Positions 12,140 through 17,754 of a stretch of DNA of 17,754 nt are shown here, piece after piece. The position numbers and the translations under genes are program-made. Within the stretch, counting starts at the first letter, position 1; each line of letters begins with the position of its first letter. Location: assembly GCA_024231375.1 (NCBI GenBank), contig JAAEQP010000400.1:1-17754 (forward strand), read 5' to 3'. Under the pieces are notes generated by a model that was not told the origin of the DNA, did not search any database, and was given only the letters and a program-made list of their open reading frames with translations. The stretch comes from a bacterium (GTDB lineage: Bacteria; Hydrogenedentota; Hydrogenedentia; Hydrogenedentiales; SLHB01).

Positions 12140-12733
12140 TTCTTTTATGTTGCACTTTTCCTTCAGTAGCCGCGTGACCAACTTGAGTGCAGACTGCGAC
12201 GGGCCGTATACCCATAGGTCGCGGCGCTCCTGGAAGTGTGCTGCCCGCCCCCACGCGCAATCAGAGTAGGGGCAGTCCCCGCCGTTGGCCCACTCGTCAA
12301 AGGCTTTTTTCCCACGGGGGTGGTTGGCGCAATCGTACCTCATTAGGTCACGACACAAATCATCCGACACCTCTCCCCATCCGGCCAACAGAACCAAAGG
12401 AGGCGCGGCCCCGCTCAGGTTGGCCCCGCTCAGGTTGGCCTCGCGCAGGTTGGCCCAGCTCAGGTTGGCCCCGCTCAGGTTGGCCCCGCTCAGGTTGGCC
12501 CAGCTCAGGTTGGCCCCGCTCAGGTTGGCCCAGCTCAGGTTGGCCCCGCGCAGGTGGGCCCCGCTCAGGTGGGCCCAGCTCAGGTTGGCCCAGCTCAGGT
12601 TGGCCCCGCGCAGGTGGGCCCCGCTCAGGTGGGCCCCGCGCAGGTCGGGCGCCCGGCCATCGTCCGACAACCTCCATTGGTTAAGCGCCTCAGCCCCGCG
12701 CATTACCAGTTCAACGTGTTTCTTGTTTGCCAT
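12134..12733 (-). CDS. Pentapeptide-repeat protein with Cys-containing C-terminal domain
   Basis: A 199-residue protein, with GGAGGTGGTGAG directly before ATG 12733. Residues 30-109 are sixteen pentapeptides of the form [NHD]L[SR]xA, enough for four turns of a right-handed quadrilateral beta-helix. Residues 1-29 form a helical cap (HVELVMRGAEALNQWRLSDDG), with the RAPDLRGA entry seen in many such proteins. The C-terminal 90 residues (DDLCRDLMRYDCANHP, GGDCPYSDCAWGRAAHFQERRDLW) are a separate domain with four Cys that could bind metal. Some pentapeptide proteins mimic DNA and inhibit gyrase, but this short helix is not specific for that. It is the first gene after the control region and so probably early. 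Confidence 0.85.
   Translation of the reverse strand: MANKKHVELVMRGAEALNQWRLSDDGRAPDLRGAHLSGAHLRGANLSWANLSWAHLSGAHLRGANLSWANLSGANLSWANLSGANLSGANLSWANLREANLSGANLSGAAPPLVLLAGWGEVSDDLCRDLMRYDCANHPRGKKAFDEWANGGDCPYSDCAWGRAAHFQERRDLWVYGPSQSALKLVTRLLKEKCNIKEE
12407..12646 (-). repeat. 15-bp tandem repeat array coding pentapeptides
   Basis: Sixteen in-frame 15-bp units, typically CAGGTTGGCCCCGCT on the plus strand, with variants that swap Asn/His, Ser/Arg and Gly/Trp. The nearly identical DNA units show recent expansion. The Trp variants (NLSWA) alternate with NLSGA, so pairs of units may have duplicated together. The array keeps other frames open, which explains long false frames here. Confidence 0.85.
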
Positions 12734-12827
12734 CTCACCACCTCCATGTTGTTGCGCCGTAGCGCATGCCCTGCCCTATGCCCATTGCACCCGGCGTGCC
12801 AAAGCAAAAGGCAATGATTCCGGCAGG

Positions 12828-12953
12828 GGTGCGAAACATTTTACGCAGGGCACAACTCCCCTGATTATCTGATTAGGTAAACGATTGATTAGGGTTGGGG
12901 TGTGCGCGAGAAGGTGCGCAGTGGGTTACGCAGGGTGCGTATAATCTTTCGCA
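12828..12953. promoter_or_regulatory. Control region with four TGCG-N10-CGCA palindromes
   Basis: The gene-free gap 12734-12953 separates the structural genes from the early genes. Four 18-bp sites lie at 12830-12847, 12903-12920, 12915-12932 and 12936-12953. The second and third share six bases. The first matches the site at 828-845 best (TGCGAAAC ... TTTACGCA), and the fourth contains TATAAT on the plus strand. Between them, 12861-12893 is AT-rich with GATTA at 12863, 12871 and 12887. A minus-strand promoter should lie here, but only a weak one is visible (TAAAAT at 12838-12843). The cluster looks like an operator array or an origin. The rest of the gap (12734-12827) shows nothing else. Confidence 0.6.
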
Positions 12954-12971
12954 CTAAAGAACGAAGTGCGA
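12949..12971 (-). other. Inverted repeat across stop codon of holin-like gene
   Basis: TCGCACT (12949-12955) and AGTGCGA (12965-12971) are perfect 7-bp arms around a 9-nt loop, and the stop codon lies in one arm. It overlaps the last palindrome of the control region. No T-run follows on the minus strand, so rho-independent termination is doubtful. Confidence 0.4.
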
Positions 12972-13283
12972 GAGGGTGCCGCCACCGGCTGCGAATAGGA
13001 TGGCCCCCACTACCCAGCGAATGAGGGACGCCGTCTCGGGGGTTAGCCCAAACGTGCGGCGAGAGGCGGGGGGCACAGAGGCCTTGGCGGGGCGGGCGTG
13101 GGTTGCCTCGATGTGTTGCTCAATCGCGCGGGTGATGTCCTCGTCGCCGGGGAGGTAGTCCAGTTTTGTTTCGATTGCGGTGACCCTGTTGTCGATGCTG
13201 TGGGTGGACGTGGTGATAGTATCAAGCTTGTCGAACGTCTTGTCGAAGCGGGCCCAGATTGATTTGATGTCGTCGCCGTTCAT
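12954..13283 (-). CDS. Holin-like (XhlA-type) coiled-coil membrane protein
   Basis: A 109-residue protein starting MNGDDIKSIW. AGGAG overlaps the stop of the previous gene, 7 nt before the ATG. Residues 10-45 (FDKTFDKLDTITTSTHSIDNR and on) form a coiled coil with heptads of I, V and L. A Pro/Ala linker follows (64-78). Residues 88-105 (LIRWVVGAILFAAGGG) form one membrane segment near the C-terminus. This layout is that of XhlA-type phage membrane proteins found in lysis modules. It lies directly after the tail genes, as lysis genes often do, but no endolysin is in view, so the lysis role is inferred. An alternative is a tail-associated membrane anchor. Confidence 0.7.
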   Translation of the reverse strand: MNGDDIKSIWARFDKTFDKLDTITTSTHSIDNRVTAIETKLDYLPGDEDITRAIEQHIEATHARPAKASVPPASRRTFGLTPETASLIRWVVGAILFAAGGGTLSHFVL

Positions 13284-13293
13284 GTGGTGTCTC

Positions 13294-14433
13294 CTACCAA
13301 GGTGGGGGCTCCTCGATGCCCATGGTGTGGATGCGCAGTTCCTCGCCGCTCTCTGCCTTAGCCTCAATCTTGATGTAGTTGTACACGTCGTCGTATGTGT
13401 CGATGCCGGAGTTCGGCGTGCCCCCGGTGTAGGTTATCTTCGCGGCGTTCTGGTTGTTGCCCTGCCATATCCACGTGTCGTTTGCGGCGGTTGTGTTGGT
13501 ATATTTGACGAAGCAATCCCCGCCGTTGTTCGTCGCCGTCACCACGAGGAAGGGCCTGCTCTCCACCGTGCTGCGCACGCTCCCGAATTGGCGGGGCTTC
13601 CACTTGATGGTGAAGCTTGAGCTGCTCCCCCCAAACACGTTCTCGTATGTGGCTGAGTTCGTGAACCAGTTTACGGGATGGCCAAACTGCCAGACCCTGC
13701 GCGTGGTGGACTCCACCGCTTCGACGTTGTCGTCCCCGTCGCCGATGCGGTGTATCAACTCTCCCAGCGAAGTCTCGTTCCCGCCCTTGCCCCGGATGAC
13801 CATCCCCGCCCCGACGCTCTCTTGAGTGATTAGTTCCTGCGCGTCTGACAGGTTCTTCATCGGCGCTTCCCACACGGACAGTGCGGCAAGCTGCAGATTC
13901 TGCGTCTCTATCTCCCCCACTTGAAACCGGTTCGCGGCGTGGGGGGTGTAGACTATTTCCGTGGCGTCGTTGTAGAGGTAGTTGCTAAACGCCCCCGACA
14001 TCGGGAGCGCATCCCCGTAGGCGACGGCTGGGGTGAAGGCATTCTCGCCCACCGAACTATCAAGGTTCCATATCTCCGTGGCAGCCCCTCCCGGGGGTTT
14101 GAACTTGAGGTACGAACTATCCGCCCCTCCACCGCCCCCACTTGGCGCGAGCGCGGTTGGCCAACCCATCCACGCGATGATAAGGTTGCGGTCGTCGTTG
14201 TCAGAGTCAGCCTTCTCGGGAGAGGGCAACACAACATAGTGCGTGCCCGTGACTGGGTTGACCCCCGTGTCGGGTGGCCCGCTGTACATGTAGATTTGCG
14301 TGGCCATCCTGTAGTTGATGAGGTGGTTCTCTGCCCGCTGCATCGCGGTCCCCGTCTGCGCAGTGTCGGGCGGGAAGTCCGTCTGTCCAGCGGTGAACGG
14401 GATACAGCGTGGGACTCGTTCGTGCGTGCCCAT
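13294..14433 (-). CDS. Probable virion appendage protein, unrecognised family
   Basis: A 379-residue protein, ATG at 14433 in a TAATG junction, with GGAGG 6 nt before it. The longer open frame upstream is a shadow. The composition is that of a structural protein: rich in Gly, Thr, Asn, Ser and aromatic residues, beta-prone, no Cys cluster except isolated residues, no membrane segment. A Gly-rich loop (PSGGGGGADSSYLKF, about residue 98) and a C-terminal part like a carbohydrate-binding or jelly-roll domain (SSSSFTIKWKPRQFG, PFLVVTATNNGGDCFVKYTN, DVYNYIKIEAKAESGEELRIHTMG) suggest a fibre or decoration protein. It sits directly between another such protein and the holin-like gene. A receptor-binding role is plausible but unproven. 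Confidence 0.75.
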   Translation of the reverse strand: MGTHERVPRCIPFTAGQTDFPPDTAQTGTAMQRAENHLINYRMATQIYMYSGPPDTGVNPVTGTHYVVLPSPEKADSDNDDRNLIIAWMGWPTALAPSGGGGGADSSYLKFKPPGGAATEIWNLDSSVGENAFTPAVAYGDALPMSGAFSNYLYNDATEIVYTPHAANRFQVGEIETQNLQLAALSVWEAPMKNLSDAQELITQESVGAGMVIRGKGGNETSLGELIHRIGDGDDNVEAVESTTRRVWQFGHPVNWFTNSATYENVFGGSSSSFTIKWKPRQFGSVRSTVESRPFLVVTATNNGGDCFVKYTNTTAANDTWIWQGNNQNAAKITYTGGTPNSGIDTYDDVYNYIKIEAKAESGEELRIHTMGIEEPPPW

Positions 14434-15101
14434 TATGGCCCTCCGAATAGAGGCAGTGTCCACACCAAGCGGGACTCGTAGAGGAAGTTGTTTAGCGTCT
14501 GACTCTGGTCCTGCACCATCCACGACGAGGCGGGGCGCATCTCTGAGTAAGCGCGATTGTTGGCGGTGTCTCTGTCGATGGCTTCCGCCCATCGGTGGTT
14601 AACAGGACTCCACGAGCCCGTGTAGTCGAGGTCGTTCTCCTGCTCCACGTAGATTCCGTAGACGTCCGAGTCGGCGTACCCGTTGGTGTGTTGGGCTTGA
14701 AACTGACAGACCTGCATGCGGGGCAGGGAGTTCGATAGAGACGACCATCCAATCGACATAACGCGCGTGCCGTTGGTGTAGACGACGGAGGTCGTCGGTG
14801 CCCCACCGTTGCCCCACGCTCCCGTCGTCGCGGTGGTGCTAACCCCCATGGTCCCGTTACCCCCGACCCCACTGTGCATCACGACGTAGGCTGTTAGCGA
14901 AGAACCCAGCGGGGTGTATGCATACCAATCGAACCCGAGTTTGTAGCCCCTCGTCTTCGCGTCGTCGTTCCACTTGGCCGGCATCTGTTGGTGGTTGAAG
15001 ATGAAGTACGAGTAGTCCCACTCGAACGGCGCGCCGTCGGGTTCCCCGCCCACCTTGCGCGGGAAGTCTCCACTGTCGATGGCTCCTGCATCTTTTGCCA
15101 T
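14433..15101 (-). CDS. Probable tail appendage protein, unrecognised family
   Basis: A 222-residue protein starting MAKDAGAIDSGDFPRKV. ATG lies in a TAATG junction with the tail-tip gene, with AGGAG 8 nt before it. A GTG three codons earlier is less likely. The product is rich in Tyr, Trp, Gly, Asn and Ser, with many beta-prone runs (TSVVYTNGTRVMSIGWSSL, SDVYGIYVEQEND, YESRLVWTLPLFGGP), typical of tail fibres and decoration proteins. No enzyme motif is seen. Its end overlaps the next appendage-type gene by one base, so the three genes 13294-17754 are coupled and probably build one tail-end structure. Confidence 0.75.
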   Translation of the reverse strand: MAKDAGAIDSGDFPRKVGGEPDGAPFEWDYSYFIFNHQQMPAKWNDDAKTRGYKLGFDWYAYTPLGSSLTAYVVMHSGVGGNGTMGVSTTATTGAWGNGGAPTTSVVYTNGTRVMSIGWSSLSNSLPRMQVCQFQAQHTNGYADSDVYGIYVEQENDLDYTGSWSPVNHRWAEAIDRDTANNRAYSEMRPASSWMVQDQSQTLNNFLYESRLVWTLPLFGGP

Positions 15102-17754
15102 TATTCCCACTCCTGCCCGGGGGTCACTGTCGCCCCATCGTCAAGCGTCCCGTCGTCCTGCGCCATGTACAACCACAGGCGTTGGGTGTCGTGCAGGTCG
15201 TCGCCCCACTTGCCAAACGTCATGATGTAGTTATCACTCGTGGACCACGTGAGTCCGATGTCTGTCAGTGTGAGGGTGACGCTTGTGACTCCTGCGTTGA
15301 CAGCAACCGACACCTTCTCGAACACCATCCCGTTCTTGCCCTCCTCGTAGATGGTGCAGAGGTACGGGTCCGTGTCTACTTGGGTGGTCTGCCCGGTGGA
15401 CGAGTTGTAGGTGAAGTTCCCGAAGTATGTCATGTTGTCCACGAGGGTATTGTACCGCGACGTGTCCCACTCTCCGGTGACAACTGTGATAACGTCGTTA
15501 CTGCTGATGGTGCTGTCAGTTATTCGGACGGACGGTGCCCAGTCCTTCGTTGCTCCCGGAGACACCCGGTAGGTAACGCCGCACTCTCCCGTCTTGAAGT
15601 CCACAATCAACCCCGTCACGAGTCCCGGGTGGGCGGTCAATCCATACGCCCCGGTGTACATGTTGAACGCAGCCGGGTCCGTGATGAGGACGGGCGACCC
15701 GCAGGGAGACTCCATGCTACAACGCAGGGTGCCGCGCACCGTCTGCGCGGGGAGCGGCCACGCAAGTTTGATGAGGTGGTTCTCTACGAAGTGCCTCATG
15801 ATTTCGTTGTTCAAGTCGTTGTTGCTGCTGGAGTACCCGGCGATGTGCGTGACCTTGTCGGCGATGGTTATCTCTTTGCGCCTGCCACCCGTCGCGCTTG
15901 CGTTCATCTCGTCGTCGACGTTGATGTTGATGAGGTACTTCCCCTCGCCGTCGTTCCAATTGAAGCGCGCCCTCACGGCACTCACTAGGCGGTCGCCGCT
16001 ATGCTCACCGCTGGGGGTGGCGTATATCTGCCGATTGTCCACGTTGATTTTGCGGCCTGAGAAGTTGGCGCTCGACACGTTGACCACGCCAATCTTGCGG
16101 AACTTCATCACGTATTGAAACTTGTTCGCGTCGTATTCCCACGTGGCGCACGCCCCGTGCAACTTGAGTACCTCAGACAATAGGGCGTAGAGGTTGATGT
16201 CTGCGCCCTCGATGTCCAGCGAGTAGTAAGAGTTCGGGAACGGTGGCTGCACTATCTGGTCGAAGCTGTCCCAGTCTATCGTTTCGTAGAACTCGTTCTC
16301 CCCGTTGGCGTCGAGGTCCACCGCATCGGGGATGTTGTTGAACTCGAATATTTCTTGTATGTCCAACTCGCCTGAGTCGTCACCAAGTAGCGCCTTGAAT
16401 AAATCGGAGGCAAGCTGCGCCTCGATGTACGTCGTTTGATGCACGGGCCACGGGTCGCCCCCTGCGGATTCGTCGTGGATGGCGGGGACGTAACACAGTT
16501 GCCCGCCGTAGGCGAAGCAACTCTCCGTCTCGTTTCCCGACGCCCGGCTTGCCACGTGTTTCGCGATGGCCGAGAAGTGGGGGGTTGATATGGTGTAGTC
16601 GGGGAACGACCACGACCCGCCCGGGTTGATAACGATTTTATTGGCCGCAGTATTGAGGGACGACACAGCAGCGGTGGAGCGGGTGGGTTGGTCCTTCAAG
16701 AATCTATCGGCCGCGCCGATGACAATGTCCTCCGCCGAGTTGAAGTTAGACACCGACGTGGACCAATCCAAATAGAGAGACGGACCAGGGGAGCCGTAGT
16801 AGTCTCCCGGGATGAGGAAATCATAAGTCCGCCACTCGGGATAATATCCCGTCGTGTCCAATCCAGACCACGGGTTCCAATCCATCTGATAGTAGTAGAC
16901 GGACTCCCACGAATCATCTACCTCCCACGTTATCCACAGGGGTTTATATGGGGAGAAATTGTCGTCGGGGGGGGAGTATGCCTGCGGCATCTCGTCGGAC
17001 GTACTCCAATACACCCGGCGCAACCACGTCCAATTTGGGAACGGAGAACTCGCCCAGTCGCCGGCCGGCCACGGCGAGCCACGCCGGAGGACGTCGTCCC
17101 GCTCTGACATGGCGTTCGAGTTGGGTGGCCCCAAGTTGAGCGCCCACGCGACGGGGCCACCAAGGAAGGAAGCATAGTATGGAGCGGGGCCACTGTCGTC
17201 CGGCTGTGCGGTGGGGTCGTGGTGCAGTCCGTTGGGGCGCACTTGATACACATACGACGTGCCGTCTGACCCCGTCGCCGTAGTCCCGCCCGCGCCCGCC
17301 TCGTATGCCAACAGCAATTCTTGCTGCAGTGCGTCGAGGAGTTCCTCCCTCGTGTCGAACGACACCAAGCTGTTTTCCGCACACAGCCAGATGACCCGCT
17401 TGTTCATGTCGTTGTCGCCGCCGACGTCTGTGATTTCCCACAGGACGAGGTGGCCGCGATATTGGTCTTGCGTGGTGTCGTCGCCCCGGGTGAAGTGGTA
17501 CCCGCGCAGGGTCGCCCACGCTGGTTCTTTCCTCACCTTCTGGTTGAGCCAGTCCCACCACGGGGAACACTTGATTTTAAACGTCCCATCCTTGCGGGAC
17601 ACTCGCGCGCCCACGCGCCCATGCCTCACCATGGCGGCGTCCGTGATAGCGCCTATCCCAGACTCTGCGAGCGGCACCCCGTCCTCGTCTACGATGATTG
17701 CATACAGGTAACACGGACGGCCGGCGATGCCGCCTAGGGGGGCGTCTGCTATGA
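15101..17754 (-). CDS. Large tail-tip/hub-type structural protein, 5' end beyond right edge
   Basis: The frame is open to the right edge, giving at least 883 residues. The apparent GTG at 17677 is internal, because 25 in-frame codons before it read as protein (IAGRPCYLYAIIVDEDGVPL) with no stop. The composition is that of a large tail protein: many Tyr, Trp, Asn, Thr and Gly. Near the middle a hub-like section reads YSLDIEGADINLYALLSEVLK, TWEYDANKFQYVMKFRKIG and INVDNRQIYATPSGEHSGDRL, followed by RKEITIADKVT. The last 200 residues are beta-rich. This resembles tail-tip and baseplate hub proteins of siphoviruses, which close the tail tube and carry fibres, but I cannot name the family. It precedes two appendage genes and a holin-like gene, a usual late order. 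Confidence 0.75.
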   Translation of the reverse strand, partial: IADAPLGGIAGRPCYLYAIIVDEDGVPLAESGIGAITDAAMVRHGRVGARVSRKDGTFKIKCSPWWDWLNQKVRKEPAWATLRGYHFTRGDDTTQDQYRGHLVLWEITDVGGDNDMNKRVIWLCAENSLVSFDTREELLDALQQELLLAYEAGAGGTTATGSDGTSYVYQVRPNGLHHDPTAQPDDSGPAPYYASFLGGPVAWALNLGPPNSNAMSERDDVLRRGSPWPAGDWASSPFPNWTWLRRVYWSTSDEMPQAYSPPDDNFSPYKPLWITWEVDDSWESVYYYQMDWNPWSGLDTTGYYPEWRTYDFLIPGDYYGSPGPSLYLDWSTSVSNFNSAEDIVIGAADRFLKDQPTRSTAAVSSLNTAANKIVINPGGSWSFPDYTISTPHFSAIAKHVASRASGNETESCFAYGGQLCYVPAIHDESAGGDPWPVHQTTYIEAQLASDLFKALLGDDSGELDIQEIFEFNNIPDAVDLDANGENEFYETIDWDSFDQIVQPPFPNSYYSLDIEGADINLYALLSEVLKLHGACATWEYDANKFQYVMKFRKIGVVNVSSANFSGRKINVDNRQIYATPSGEHSGDRLVSAVRARFNWNDGEGKYLININVDDEMNASATGGRRKEITIADKVTHIAGYSSSNNDLNNEIMRHFVENHLIKLAWPLPAQTVRGTLRCSMESPCGSPVLITDPAAFNMYTGAYGLTAHPGLVTGLIVDFKTGECGVTYRVSPGATKDWAPSVRITDSTISSNDVITVVTGEWDTSRYNTLVDNMTYFGNFTYNSSTGQTTQVDTDPYLCTIYEEGKNGMVFEKVSVAVNAGVTSVTLTLTDIGLTWSTSDNYIMTFGKWGDDLHDTQRLWLYMAQDDGTLDDGATVTPGQEWE

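Noticed and set aside
12187..12684. Long plus-strand and alternative minus-strand frames across the pentapeptide gene
   Set aside because: They are by-products of a 15-bp repeat, which keeps every frame open. Only the 12134-12733 frame gives a known fold, has a ribosome site and fits the gene order.
12940..12945. Perfect TATAAT on the plus strand in the control region
   Set aside because: No -35-like hexamer lies 16-18 bp upstream, and the hexamer is part of a palindrome copy. Not called as a promoter.
15095..15988. 297-codon plus-strand frame over the tail-tip gene
   Set aside because: Arg/Val/His-rich mirror of a GC-rich gene; it lies wholly inside the convincing tail protein frame.
1..17754. 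CRISPR arrays, insertion sequences, rRNA genes
   Set aside because: The only tandem repeats are in-frame coding repeats without spacers. No transposase or terminal inverted repeats and no rRNA-like sequence were seen.

Overview
The window looks like a stretch of a GC-rich, tailed (siphovirus-like) bacteriophage or prophage genome. Every gene I can support lies on the minus strand, so transcription runs from right to left. Evidence for a phage: a large tail-tip-like protein and two further appendage-type proteins, a holin-like membrane protein, and a dense run of small early genes with phage-typical families (single-strand annealing protein, replication initiator, VRR-NUC nuclease, C5-methyltransferase-like protein, MazG-like and metallophosphoesterase proteins, zinc ribbons). 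Evidence for a bacterial host: strong Shine-Dalgarno sequences (GGAGG, AGGAGG) before most genes and one perfect sigma-70-type promoter (TTGACA, 16 bp, TATAAT). No integrase, repressor, terminase, portal or endolysin is visible, so I cannot say whether the phage is temperate.

Layout in transcription order. Late/structural end (12954-17754): tail-tip/hub protein, cut by the right edge; two unrecognised appendage-type proteins; a holin-like coiled-coil membrane protein. Control region (12734-12953): no gene, but four copies of an 18-bp palindrome TGCG-N10-CGCA and an AT-rich tract with GATTA repeats. Accessory block (10285-12733): pentapeptide-repeat protein, a 123-nt tRNA-like structure, a DUF7666-like protein with an Ala-rich tetrad array, an unknown protein, and a methyltransferase-like protein. 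Recombination block (7739-10285): single-strand annealing-type protein with an SSB-like acidic tail, several small Cys-rich proteins, and a GIY-YIG/T5orf172-type protein. A strong promoter and structured leader (7583-7718) then start the replication/metabolism operon (864-7566): a second GIY-YIG-type protein, replication initiator, putative helicase loader, two zinc ribbons, an acidic orphan protein, a two-TM micro-protein, VRR-NUC nuclease, HTH/zinc protein, TSCPD-like protein, MazG-like protein, winged-helix/zinc protein, metallophosphoesterase and a small acidic protein. A second promoter with the same palindrome over its -35 drives the last two genes (1-764), the last of which runs off the left edge.

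Gene packing is extreme. Most junctions are 1-nt (TGATG/TAATG), 4-nt (ATGA) or 8-11-nt overlaps, so translational coupling is likely throughout, and many true starts lie inside longer open frames. No gene-free stretch exceeds about 220 nt. The main observations worth follow-up are the shared palindrome at two distant control points, the tRNA-like element, the promoter/leader at about 7.6-7.7 kb, the paired GIY-YIG-type proteins, and the shared PGTWHG tails of two adjacent proteins.
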